A stretch of DNA of 64,000 bases from a bacterium. Lineage in GTDB: Bacteria; Acidobacteriota; Thermoanaerobaculia; Multivoradales; J023. Below are positions 1 through 6,413 of the stretch, in pieces (the first letter of the stretch is position 1; every line of letters begins with the position of its first letter). The position numbers and the translations under genes are program-made. Below the pieces are notes generated by a model. That model made no database searches and was not told where the DNA came from. It was given only the letters and a program-made list of their open reading frames with translations. The stretch covers positions 1 to 64,000 of the forward strand of contig JAAELT010000419.1 of NCBI GenBank assembly GCA_024226315.1, written 5' to 3'.

Positions 1-2
1 AA

Positions 3-74
3 CGCGCGCGCCGACGGGTCAGCCGGGCCGTGAAGACCGGCATCAGGGCCGGCGGGATGCCGTTCATCGACTGA
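3..74 (+). CDS. C-terminal end of a gene cut by the window edge
   Basis: An open frame enters from the left edge and ends at TGA 72-74. The visible 23 codons are rich in Arg, Ala and Gly (…VKTGIRAGGMPFID). The next small gene begins 10 nt later on the same strand, which fits an operon. Too little is visible for a function. Confidence 0.4.
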   Translation, partial: RARRRVSRAVKTGIRAGGMPFID

Positions 75-84
75 GGGGTAGAAG

Positions 85-186
85 ATGGCGAGACCACCCG
101 CTCGACCCGATGGGCGATCGGTGCGGGTCGCCGTATTCTCCGGTGGCGACGTGATCCGCCTCGACATCCAGATTCCTCGAAAATAG
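85..186 (+). CDS. 33-residue small protein, unknown
   Basis: ATG 85 follows a purine-rich stretch (gaggggtagaag) that can serve as a ribosome binding site and lies 10 nt after the upstream stop. The product starts MARPPARPDGRSVRVAVFSG and has a short beta-like hydrophobic segment (VRVAVFSGGDVIRLDIQI). The length is below most gene-calling cut-offs. The strong promoter of the next gene begins 4 nt after its stop, so this is probably the last gene of the preceding operon. No family recognised. Confidence 0.4.
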   Translation: MARPPARPDGRSVRVAVFSGGDVIRLDIQIPRK

Positions 187-189
187 TTC

Positions 190-218
190 TTGACACCTCC
201 CATGCGCGGTGCTATGCT
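190..218 (+). promoter_or_regulatory. sigma70-type promoter, leaderless output
   Basis: The -35 box TTGACA (190-195) and -10 box TATGCT (213-218) are separated by exactly 17 bp. The downstream ATG is at 225, only 6 nt after the -10 box, so transcription should start at or next to the A of the start codon. No Shine-Dalgarno fits in the gap. Expected output: a leaderless mRNA for the XRE regulator and the genes behind it. Confidence 0.8.
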
Positions 219-224
219 CCCCAC

Positions 225-446
225 ATGGCAGACGCACTCCACCGACTCGGGCGCCGAATCCGCAAGATCCGCGGCCCCGAATCTGCCCGCTCTCTCGGCC
301 GCCGATCCGGGGTCGACCCCCGGGCCATCCTGCGGTTCGAGGCGCCGAAGCCCGGCGTCCGCGGGATGGGCCTGCGGGCGTTGCTCCGGGTCGCCGAGGT
401 GTTGGGGTACGAAATCCGCATCGAACCGAAGGAGAGTGGCGAGTGA
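225..446 (+). CDS. XRE-family helix-turn-helix regulator (73 aa)
   Basis: This small DNA-binding protein is a single HTH_3-type domain. The core is RKIRGPESARSLGRRSGVDP, then a recognition-helix segment (RAILRFEAPKPGVRG) and a final helix (LRALLRVAEVLGYEIRI), the usual XRE order. The start is fixed by the promoter whose -10 box ends 6 nt upstream. Its stop overlaps the GTG of the helicase gene (GTGA), so the two are translationally coupled. It probably controls its own promoter (inference) and may act as a lysogeny-type or early-gene switch. No integrase is seen to support lysogeny. Confidence 0.75.
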   Translation: MADALHRLGRRIRKIRGPESARSLGRRSGVDPRAILRFEAPKPGVRGMGLRALLRVAEVLGYEIRIEPKESGE

Positions 447-1813
447 CTTACGGCGATTTCATCCGCAGGCGGTCCCAGATCGACAACGCTGCCGGCTTCG
501 AGCCTCTTTGGATGCCGGACTTTCTCTACCCGTTCCAGGCCGACCCTTCGGTCGGCTGGGCGCTCCGGAAAGGCCGCGCCGGGCTGTTCTACGACTGTGG
601 GCTGGGGAAAACGCCAATGCAGCTTGTCTGGGCGGAGAACGTAGCGCGGAAGACGGGCGGGCGCGTTCTGATTCTGACTCCGCTGGCAGTCGCGCCGCAG
701 ACAGTTCGGGAAGGGCAGAAGTTCGGCATCGAGGTCACGCGGAGCAGCGACGGAACAGGTATCGACGGGCCGCGAATCGTCGTCACGAATTACGAGCGGC
801 TGCATTACTTCGAGCCGTCCGCTTTCGACGGCGTCGTCTGCGATGAGTCCTCGGCGATCAAACATTTCTCCGGTGCGCGGCAACGGCAGGTAACAGAGTT
901 TCTGCGGACGATTGAGTACCGCCTACTCTGCACGGCGACCGCCGCGCCGAACGATTTCATCGAGCTTGGCACGTCTTCTGAGGCGCTGGCGCAACTCGGC
1001 CGGATGGACATGCTGAATCGGTTCTTTAAGAACGATGAGAACTCGAACCACCCAATATGGTGGGGTGCTCGCTGGCGTTTCAAGAAGCACGCGGAGCAGC
1101 TGTTTTGGCAATGGGTCTGCTCATGGGCGCGAGCGGTTCGGCGACCGTCGGATCTCGGATTCTCAGATGATGGCTTTGCGCTTCCGCCCCTGGACTATGG
1201 CGAGCACTTGGTCGATACCGACCGCGACCGCGAAGGATTCCTTCCTGGGATGACTCCGCCCGCCCGGACCCTGAACGAGCAGCGGGAGGAGCGGCGCCTC
1301 GCCCTTATCCCGCGGTCTGAGAAGGTTGCCGAGCTCGCGGACCACTCGGAGCCGGTCGTCTGCTGGTGCCACCTGAACCCAGAGGCGGACCTCCTCGAGA
1401 AATTGATCCCCGGGGCGCTCCAGGTCGCAGGCTCGATGCCTGACGAGATGAAAGAGGAGAGGCTGACCGCGTTCGCCACCGGAGAGCTTCGGTGCCTGAT
1501 CACGAAACCGCGGATCGGCGGGTTTGGCCTGAATTGGCAGCACTGCGCCCATCAGATCACCTACCCGTCGCATTCCTACGAACAAGGCTACCAGACGGCG
1601 CGGCGGTCTTGGCGGTTCGGGCAAAAACGGCCTGTCCATATCGACATCGTCAGCACGCCCGGCGAGCGCGGGGTGCTGAAGAACTACCAGAGGAAGGCGC
1701 GGCAAGCGGAAAAGATGTTCGCCGTGCTAGTCGAAGAAATGAACGCGGCGCGGAGTCTCGAACGAGAGTTGGCGCCAACGCTACCCGTAGAGGTGCCGCA
1801 ATGGCTCAGTTAG
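443..1813 (+). CDS. SNF2/DEAD-like superfamily 2 helicase
   Basis: Nucleic-acid-dependent ATPase of 456 residues. Motif I is GLGKT (about residues 53-57), motif II is DESS (134-137, a DExx box), motif III-like CTATAAP follows near 165, and a SNF2-type motif VI (ARRSWRFGQ) lies near 385-393. The C-terminal RecA-like lobe is therefore present. I place the start at GTG 443 because it overlaps the TGA of the XRE gene; upstream in-frame codons are low-complexity shadow. The 3' end overlaps the methyltransferase start by 13 nt. Compact helicases of this type occur in phages near replication or modification genes; the substrate cannot be read from sequence. Confidence 0.85.
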   Translation: MTYGDFIRRRSQIDNAAGFEPLWMPDFLYPFQADPSVGWALRKGRAGLFYDCGLGKTPMQLVWAENVARKTGGRVLILTPLAVAPQTVREGQKFGIEVTRSSDGTGIDGPRIVVTNYERLHYFEPSAFDGVVCDESSAIKHFSGARQRQVTEFLRTIEYRLLCTATAAPNDFIELGTSSEALAQLGRMDMLNRFFKNDENSNHPIWWGARWRFKKHAEQLFWQWVCSWARAVRRPSDLGFSDDGFALPPLDYGEHLVDTDRDREGFLPGMTPPARTLNEQREERRLALIPRSEKVAELADHSEPVVCWCHLNPEADLLEKLIPGALQVAGSMPDEMKEERLTAFATGELRCLITKPRIGGFGLNWQHCAHQITYPSHSYEQGYQTARRSWRFGQKRPVHIDIVSTPGERGVLKNYQRKARQAEKMFAVLVEEMNAARSLERELAPTLPVEVPQWLS

Positions 1814-2961
1814 AAAACGTCATCCGCGACGAATACGCTTTGTATCTCGGCGATTGTATCGAGGTAATGCCGAAACTGCCGGCCGCCTCCGTCGGGTTGT
1901 CGGTCAGCTCCTGGCCCTTCGGAGGGCTCTATTGCTACTCCTCGAGCCCACAAGATCTGTCCAACTCTCTCGACTACCCGGCGTTTTTTGAGCACGGTGC
2001 ATGGGTTGCCGCGGAAGAAGCGCGGGTGACGAAGCCGGGGCGGATGACCGTGCTACATTCGATGGACGTGACTCGCGGCGCGCACAAAGGCTTCTACGAC
2101 TTCCCGGGACACCTCGTAGCGCTGCATGAGGGAGTTTGTGACCGGTGTGGCCACCTCCACGTGCCGTACGGGTTCGGAGGATTCGCCGACTCTTGCGAGG
2201 CGGAGGATTGCAGCTGCCGGAGCCACTCGCCGGCCTGGCGGTTCCATGACCGAAAATTCATCTGGAAAGAGCCTCTCCGGGCCGCGATCCGTACCCGGGC
2301 ACTCGGGCTCAGGCACGGCCAGCTCGTGAAAGACTCGACCGTCTGCCACTCCGCGCACGCGGACCAGCTTGTGGTGCTCCGCCGCGCCGGCACGCCGAAA
2401 GACCCCGTCGCGCACCCCGAAGGATTGAGCGAGTACGCGGGCGACTGGCAGGCACCGCCGAGGCCGCGCGCCGGCTGCGAGTTCGACCTGGCGGAGCTCC
2501 GGGCAAAGTACCACGGCTGGGAGGACGACAAAACGAACAAGCTCAGCCACTGGATCTGGCAGCGCTACGCCTCTAGCTTCTGGGATGACATCCGGATCAA
2601 GCGCGTCCTACCCTACCGGGAAGCCCGCGATCCGGACGACGAGAAGCACGTCCATCCGCTACAGCTCGACGTGATCGACCGATGCCTGCACCTGTGGTCG
2701 AACCCTGGAGACGTAGTCCTCGACCCCTTCGCCGGGGTAGGATCGACTCCCTACGCGGCGGTCGCGATGGGGCGCAAGGGCATCAGCATCGAGCTCAAGC
2801 CGACGTTCTTCCGCCAGCAGACGCAGAACGTGGCCATGGCCCTCCGGGACTGGAGCAGCAACGAAGACGGGCAGTGGATGCTGCGCTGGGAGGACGATCT
2901 GAACGGGGCCGATAGCGCCGAGGACTGCGGCTCGCCCGCAGATCTCGACGGTGCCGGTTGA
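1801..2961 (+). CDS. DNA amino-methyltransferase (N4/N6 type), zinc insertion
   Basis: This 386-residue protein is arranged like beta-class amino-methyltransferases: the catalytic motif near the N-terminus (SSWPF, 36-40) and the SAM-binding motif near the C-terminus (DPFAGVGST, about 308-316, followed by GRKGISIEL). The usual motif is [DNS]PP[YFW]; here the second position is Trp rather than Pro. The middle contains a Cys/His cluster (CDRCGHLH…CEAEDCSC) likely to bind zinc. It starts inside the helicase gene, so the two are coupled. Likely role: modification of phage DNA against host restriction. The target base is not known. Confidence 0.85.
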   Translation: MAQLENVIRDEYALYLGDCIEVMPKLPAASVGLSVSSWPFGGLYCYSSSPQDLSNSLDYPAFFEHGAWVAAEEARVTKPGRMTVLHSMDVTRGAHKGFYDFPGHLVALHEGVCDRCGHLHVPYGFGGFADSCEAEDCSCRSHSPAWRFHDRKFIWKEPLRAAIRTRALGLRHGQLVKDSTVCHSAHADQLVVLRRAGTPKDPVAHPEGLSEYAGDWQAPPRPRAGCEFDLAELRAKYHGWEDDKTNKLSHWIWQRYASSFWDDIRIKRVLPYREARDPDDEKHVHPLQLDVIDRCLHLWSNPGDVVLDPFAGVGSTPYAAVAMGRKGISIELKPTFFRQQTQNVAMALRDWSSNEDGQWMLRWEDDLNGADSAEDCGSPADLDGAG

Positions 2962-3033
2962 CTGTTACGATCGGTAACAGGTAGGCTGGTCACTCGGCCC
3001 GCGGTTGGTCCCGCGAGCCTCTTGCTTCCGCGC

Positions 3034-3058
3034 GCCCCGGGCGGCCTTCCCCCGGGGC
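3034..3058 (+). terminator. GC-rich stem-loop after the methyltransferase
   Basis: GCCCCGGG (3034-3041) pairs perfectly with CCCGGGGC (3051-3058). A weak T stretch (gtcgttta) follows. It sits 73 nt downstream of the methyltransferase stop and could end the XRE-helicase-methylase transcript. The short U tract makes intrinsic termination uncertain. Confidence 0.4.
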
Positions 3059-3065
3059 GTCGTTT

Positions 3066-3293
3066 ATGGTAGAGTCCTTGATATGGAAGCAAGAGGCGGA
3101 CCAAGACCATCCGCCGACCCTCAGCCGTCCCGCCCAGGAGCTTGGCGCCGCGCGCCAGTGGAGAGGCGAAGATGCGTCCGAGGGGAGCCGCAGCAGAGTC
3201 CGCAAGGGCTCGACCGCCGAGAGTGGGATCCACCCGGGGCGGATAAGTACCGGGAGACCCGAGAGCGCCAGCGTGCGGTCGCTGGCCAACTGA
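3066..3293 (+). CDS. possible hypothetical gene (75 aa), uncertain
   Basis: ATG 3066 opens a frame whose third codon positions are mostly G/C, like the surrounding genes, up to about 3290. The product (MVESLIWKQEADQDHPPT…) is hydrophilic and matches nothing I know. There is no clear ribosome binding site. After its TGA, the coding-like bias continues in a different plus frame to the TAG at 3446-3448 (…VEVDPWQDEQKHRALIG…), so this may be one gene broken by a frameshift. A minus-strand frame over the same DNA also looks protein-like. Confidence 0.3.
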   Translation: MVESLIWKQEADQDHPPTLSRPAQELGAARQWRGEDASEGSRSRVRKGSTAESGIHPGRISTGRPESASVRSLAN

Positions 3294-3537
3294 CCACGGG
3301 CGGGTGCGATGGGCGCATACTGGGCAACGAAGCGGAAGAAGGGGTGGAAGTCGACCCCTGGCAGGACGAGCAGAAACACCGGGCTCTGATCGGGCGCCAC
3401 CACCAGGTGGAGCCCCGCAACGGCGTCAACTCGGTCAACGGCTGCTAGCAGTTCGGACCTGTCGGTTGCCTTGGTCAGTAGCGGGAGGTCACCCGCGCAT
3501 CCCCTCGAAGGGAAAGGCCGCCGCTCCGCCTGCCTTG
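3294..3537 (+). other. stretch without an assignable gene
   Basis: No frame here has both a convincing start and a family signature. The first 155 nt read well in a plus frame ending at TAG 3446-3448 but without a start codon. The minus strand reads an attractive frame (VVAPDQSPVFLLVLPGVDF…) that also lacks a nearby start. The last 90 nt hold no feature I can support. Confidence 0.3.
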
Positions 3538-3546
3538 TGCTACACT
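3538..3546 (+). promoter_or_regulatory. extended -10 promoter (TGCTACACT)
   Basis: TGC followed by TACACT matches an extended -10 element. No good -35 box is placed 17 bp upstream. Transcription would begin near 3553 and give a leader of about 65 nt carrying the stem-loop at 3580-3611 in front of the GGQ-protein gene. Confidence 0.4.
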
Positions 3547-3579
3547 CCCCCCCCGTGGCGCTCCTCTCGGAGCCTCCTT

Positions 3580-3611
3580 GGGCGCCCGGCGTTGAGAGCG
3601 GCCGGGCGCCC
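3580..3611 (+). promoter_or_regulatory. perfect 11-bp stem-loop abutting a start codon
   Basis: GGGCGCCCGGC (3580-3590) pairs without mismatch with GCCGGGCGCCC (3601-3611) around a 10-nt loop. The stem ends 6 nt before ATG 3618, where a ribosome binding site would normally lie, and none is visible. It may block or position translation initiation, or end an upstream transcript. Confidence 0.55.
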
Positions 3612-3617
3612 CTCCTC

Positions 3618-4025
3618 ATGAAGCTACGCATCCTCTACCGCGCCTTCCGAGCCTCCGGCCCCGGCGGCCAGCACCGGAACAAGACCGAGACGGCGATCGA
3701 GGCGCGGCTCCACCCCGACGACGTCGCCGTCCTTGGCCTGCCTGCCGAAGCGACGAAAGCGCAGTCGACCAGCCACAAGAGCCAGGCGACCAACAAGAAG
3801 GTCGCCCGCGCCAAGCTGGCGAGCCGCGTCAAGGCCGAGCTGGAGCGGCGGCAGGCGAAGGGACGGCACGCCGCCGGCTTCGACCGCGTCCGGAACTACC
3901 ACGAGCCCGATGACCGGGTCACCGACTCGACCGGCCTCAGATGGTCCTTCCGCGAGACGGTCGGCAAGGGCGACCTCTCGGGGCCGATCGACGGTCGGCG
4001 GGAAGCGCTCCTCCTGGCGCCCTGA
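3618..4025 (+). CDS. GGQ-domain release-factor-like protein
   Basis: The 135-residue product carries the peptidyl-tRNA hydrolysis loop of class I release factors: SGPGGQHRNKTETA, with GGQ at residues 16-18. It is followed by the family's second signature (RVRNYHEPDDRVTDSTG, about 95-111). There is no codon-recognition domain, so it resembles the stand-alone rescue or RF-H-like proteins rather than RF1/RF2. Expected action: release of the nascent chain on the ribosome. I chose ATG 3618 because the GGQ domain begins right there; the upstream in-frame stretch is low-complexity. A stem-loop abuts the start and a convergent terminator follows the stop. Confidence 0.85.
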   Translation: MKLRILYRAFRASGPGGQHRNKTETAIEARLHPDDVAVLGLPAEATKAQSTSHKSQATNKKVARAKLASRVKAELERRQAKGRHAAGFDRVRNYHEPDDRVTDSTGLRWSFRETVGKGDLSGPIDGRREALLLAP

Positions 4026-4038
4026 GCGGCCGCAGGAT

Positions 4039-4078
4039 CGCCCCGGCTCCCGGCAGGGGCTCGGCTACCCCCGGGGCG
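4039..4078 (+). terminator. bidirectional stem-loop between convergent genes
   Basis: CGCCCCGG (4039-4046) is the exact inverse complement of CCGGGGCG (4071-4078), with a smaller internal hairpin. It lies between the ends of the plus-strand GGQ gene and the minus-strand operon, the expected place for a shared terminator. No U tract is seen on either side. Confidence 0.45.
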
Positions 4079-4083
4079 CCATC

Positions 4084-4317
4084 TCATTCTCCTTGGGCCG
4101 CCGAGGGGACGGCGGCGAGTAGGCGGGTGATCTGCTCGGCCTGCCGCTCCGCCCGGAGCGCCAGGGTCTCTACCGCCCGCGCTAGGACGGACGACACGGC
4201 GGCCATTTCGGCGGCCGGTCCGCCCGCGCCGGCGATGGCCTGGAGCTTGGCGGCGACCTCGTCGGCCGTGTCGGCGGCGAGGTTCACCGAGTGGGGTGCA
4301 GTCGGGAAGCGGGCCAT
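4084..4317 (-). CDS. small helical protein, unknown (77 aa)
   Basis: Last gene of a three-gene minus-strand operon. GGAG lies 6 nt before the ATG (4317). The Ala-rich product (MARFPTAPHSVNLAADTADE…) is predicted helical over most of its length (AAKLQAIAG…ETLALRAERQAEQITRL), which suggests a coiled coil or oligomer. No family recognised. Confidence 0.6.
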   Translation of the reverse strand: MARFPTAPHSVNLAADTADEVAAKLQAIAGAGGPAAEMAAVSSVLARAVETLALRAERQAEQITRLLAAVPSAAQGE

Positions 4318-4349
4318 TGCAATCTCCTATCGTTTGGGTCGGGTTCGAC

Positions 4350-4556
4350 TCAGATCTCGAGTAGTTCGCCAGCCGCCAGGCATTTCTCGTCCACGAATTC
4401 GGCGGACCACCATGCCCACCCTGGGCCAAGAGTCTTGGCCCATTCCTGGCCGCGGGTAACGGCCGGCGCGTGGCTCTCGGCCCGGACGAGTGCGAGGCTT
4501 ACGCCGTCGCGATTGTGGTACGCCTTGAGAGCGTACAGGTACGCTACCCTCTTCAT
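4350..4556 (-). CDS. small protein, unknown (68 aa)
   Basis: The start overlaps the stop of the upstream gene (ATGA), which supports translational coupling. The product (MKRVAYLYALKAYHNRDGVS) is compact, with a Trp-rich centre (GPGWAWWSAEFVDEKCL) suggesting a small globular fold. Family unknown. Confidence 0.65.
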   Translation of the reverse strand: MKRVAYLYALKAYHNRDGVSLALVRAESHAPAVTRGQEWAKTLGPGWAWWSAEFVDEKCLAAGELLEI

Positions 4557-4933
4557 TGCCGCAGATCCTGGTCGCGGCTCGCTTCGAGGGCGGCGAGGAG
4601 CAGGTCCGCGGTTTCAGCAACCCTCTCGGCAGTCTCGGGCGCCCAGCGAGGCCCGCGCTCGCCAAGCCCACTGGCGATCCCCGCCGCCAGCCGGCAGCGG
4701 AGCTGGTGGCGCTGGTTGATTCGGTCGACCTCGGCCTGGCGAGCAGGCCCCTTCCCCCCGTCGAGCCTCTCGATTGCGCGAAGAATCTGAACCGCGAACT
4801 CCCCCGGGAACTCTCCGATACGCCGGCGCGCCACCGGGGAGATGTCTTTCGGCAGGGTCTCCCCTTCCCGGTCGACTCGCTCGGCGCAGTAGGTGGCGGC
4901 GTAGTAGTAGTCTGTCCAGTCCTTGTCCGTCAT
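4553..4933 (-). CDS. hypothetical protein (126 aa), operon head
   Basis: First gene of the 4.9-4.1 kb minus-strand operon. The leader contains two copies of AGGAGATCA, the nearer one well placed before the ATG at 4933. The product begins with an aromatic stretch (DKDWTDYYYAATYCAERVDR), then a helical region (AVQILRAIERLDGGKG…) and an acidic helical C-terminus. No family recognised. Its promoter carries a 15-bp element shared with the divergent neighbour, so co-regulation is likely. Confidence 0.65.
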   Translation of the reverse strand: MTDKDWTDYYYAATYCAERVDREGETLPKDISPVARRRIGEFPGEFAVQILRAIERLDGGKGPARQAEVDRINQRHQLRCRLAAGIASGLGERGPRWAPETAERVAETADLLLAALEASRDQDLRQ

Positions 4934-4972
4934 CGTGATCTCCTCGTGTCATGATCTCCTCGGACGCCGACC

Positions 4973-5002
4973 ACCCTAGCACCGGCGGCATGACGTTGTC
5001 AA
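4973..5002 (-). promoter_or_regulatory. minus-strand sigma70-type promoter
   Basis: Read on the minus strand, TTGACA (5002-4997) and TAGGGT (4978-4973) are 18 bp apart, 39 nt upstream of the operon's first ATG. The -35 box lies inside the shared 15-bp inverted element (4989-5003), so a protein binding there would block RNA polymerase. Confidence 0.6.
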
Positions 5003-5003
5003 C
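4989..5003 (-). promoter_or_regulatory. operator candidate, site 1 (GTTGACAACGTCATG)
   Basis: On the minus strand this 15-mer is identical to plus-strand positions 5252-5266. Each copy overlaps the -35 box of its own promoter, and the two flank a ribbon-helix-helix gene. An operator for that regulator is the simplest reading (inference). Confidence 0.55.
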
Positions 5004-5024
5004 ACCTAATCGCATGACGGGGTG

Positions 5025-5053
5025 TTGACACGGTACCGACGACCTGTTAGGGT
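5025..5053 (+). promoter_or_regulatory. sigma70-type promoter, leaderless output
   Basis: TTGACA (5025-5030) and TAGGGT (5048-5053) with a 17-bp spacer. The ATG at 5061 follows after 7 nt, so the mRNA should begin on the start codon. A degenerate version of the flanking operator overlaps the -35 box (catgacggggtgttgacac). Confidence 0.75.
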
Positions 5054-5060
5054 GCTCCCC

Positions 5061-5234
5061 ATGGAGGACAACCGCATGGACGAACCGAAGAAGAGGACCT
5101 GCTTACAGGTCCGGATCGATGAGGACCGTCGTCGCCGGTACAAAGCCGCAGCCGCGGCCGAGGACCGCACCGTCAGTAGTTGGGTCCGCCGGATGGCCGA
5201 CAAGGCGTCTGCGCCGTGGCGTGAATCTGACTGA
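5061..5234 (+). CDS. ribbon-helix-helix (CopG/Arc-like) regulator
   Basis: The 57-residue product has the RHH layout: a beta strand with alternating residues (RTCLQVRIDED), helix 1 (RRRRYKAAAAAED), a turn (RTV) and helix 2 (SSWVRRMADKASA). Such proteins dimerise and bind palindromic operators through the strand. The start at 5061 is set by the -10 box 7 nt upstream; a later Met (5076) is possible. Inverted copies of GTTGACAACGTCATG lie on both sides of the gene, so it may repress the operons to its left and right. Confidence 0.65.
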   Translation: MEDNRMDEPKKRTCLQVRIDEDRRRRYKAAAAAEDRTVSSWVRRMADKASAPWRESD

Positions 5235-5251
5235 GAAGGGCGAAGAAAGGT

Positions 5252-5281
5252 GTTGACAACGTCATGACAGGCTGGTATGCT
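5252..5281 (+). promoter_or_regulatory. promoter plus operator site 2
   Basis: TTGACA (5253-5258), a 17-bp spacer and TATGCT (5276-5281). The 15-mer GTTGACAACGTCATG (5252-5266) covers the -35 box and repeats site 1 in inverted orientation. The leader to ATG 5319 is about 30 nt and has a GAGGAG ribosome binding site. Confidence 0.75.
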
Positions 5282-5318
5282 TGCCCTGTTGAGTGAGACC
5301 AACCGAGGAGCAAAGACC

Positions 5319-5792
5319 ATGAACCTCACAGACGAGCAATACCACGCCGCCGCCCGCCAGCGCCGCGACCTCGAGCGCCCGTACGACCGCGCCGAGCACA
5401 AGAAGGTCCGAGCCGAACGCCTCGTCGTCCAGGCCGAGACCGATGCGGCCAGCGTCACACCGCAAGCGGCGGATCTCGCCGCCCAGCAGGCCGGGGCAGG
5501 CGCCGTCGGCATCCGGGCCGCCTTCATCGCCGACCTGACGCTGGCGATCCGCAACCTTGAGGAGATTCGCGGGAAGCTGGCCGACGACTGCCGCGAGAAC
5601 GGCGCCGACTACACCCAGAAACAGGAGGGTAAGTTCGAGGGCGGGTTCTTGATGGTGCGCGGGGTCCTCATGGACTGGCTCGAACCGATGTTGCGCGAGT
5701 GGACCCATGGCCGCCACTCCTCGCGGAAGGGCGAGGAAATCCAGGCGGCCGCCGCCCGCCTGCTGGCAGAGCGCCCTCGGAGCACGCCATGA
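5319..5792 (+). CDS. helical hypothetical protein (157 aa)
   Basis: First gene of a long plus-strand operon of small overlapping genes. GAGGAG precedes ATG 5319 by a normal distance. The product is mostly helical and charged (RQRRDLERPYDRAEHKKVRA…), with a central segment (LTLAIRNLEEIRGKLADDC) and an aromatic patch (FLMVRGVLMDWLEPML). No family recognised. Its stop overlaps the next start (ATGA). Confidence 0.65.
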   Translation: MNLTDEQYHAAARQRRDLERPYDRAEHKKVRAERLVVQAETDAASVTPQAADLAAQQAGAGAVGIRAAFIADLTLAIRNLEEIRGKLADDCRENGADYTQKQEGKFEGGFLMVRGVLMDWLEPMLREWTHGRHSSRKGEEIQAAAARLLAERPRSTP

Positions 5793-6103
5793 AACGCCGC
5801 AAGCCCCGCGACCCCCTGCTCGGGGTCCGCTACGTCCACCTCATGCAGACCGCCGCCGCCCACCGGCTGATCACTCGGGACGCCTACCCGAAGAAGAAGC
5901 TCCTCGCCCTGACCTTGCGGCGCGCCGGACTCGGGCCGGATGATGTCGTCCGGGCTGAGACGCCAAGCACGGCCGAGGCCCGCCAGCCGATCAAGCGCCG
6001 GGCGATCGGCGATGCGGTCGACGTCGCGCCGTTCTTGCGCAATGAGGCGGCCCGCGCCACCTTCGCCAGGACGCTCGGCAAGGCGATCGGGGGCGGACGA
6101 TGA
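5789..6103 (+). CDS. basic hypothetical protein (104 aa)
   Basis: Coupled to both neighbours by ATGA overlaps. The product begins MKRRKPRDPLLGVRYVHLMQ and is rich in Arg/Lys, which may fit nucleic-acid binding, but no known motif is visible. Confidence 0.6.
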   Translation: MKRRKPRDPLLGVRYVHLMQTAAAHRLITRDAYPKKKLLALTLRRAGLGPDDVVRAETPSTAEARQPIKRRAIGDAVDVAPFLRNEAARATFARTLGKAIGGGR

Positions 6104-6402
6104 ACTACCTCGACCTACTCGCCGCCGTCGACCCGCCAGCCGCCGCGGAGATGCGGAAGCGGTTCGCTCCAAATCCTCGCCCCGCCGGCCGGGCCATCGT
6201 CATCGGCCAGGGGAAACAGGAGGACGGCCGCAACCTGTCGCTGGTCGTGATGTGCGTCGCGACCGACGAAGATCTCGGCGACCTGGCCACCTACGCCGCC
6301 CGGGTCGAGATCGAGCTTACGAGCCGCGAAGACCGGCCGGATCTCCAGGGGGTAGGTGTCGCCGGGATCATCACGAACGAGTCCGTCTTCAAGACGGACT
6401 GA
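6100..6402 (+). CDS. hypothetical protein (100 aa)
   Basis: ATG 6100 overlaps the preceding stop. A helical N-terminus (NYLDLLAAVDPPAAAEMRKR) is followed by strands (RAIVIGQG, LSLVVMCVATDED), suggesting a small alpha/beta fold. Family not recognised. Confidence 0.6.
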   Translation: MNYLDLLAAVDPPAAAEMRKRFAPNPRPAGRAIVIGQGKQEDGRNLSLVVMCVATDEDLGDLATYAARVEIELTSREDRPDLQGVGVAGIITNESVFKTD

Positions 6403-6413
6403 AGGAGAACGAA

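Noticed and set aside
209..442. An N-terminal extension of the helicase starting at 209
   Set aside because: It lies over the promoter and the XRE gene in another frame and is low-complexity; GTG 443 overlaps the XRE stop in the usual way.
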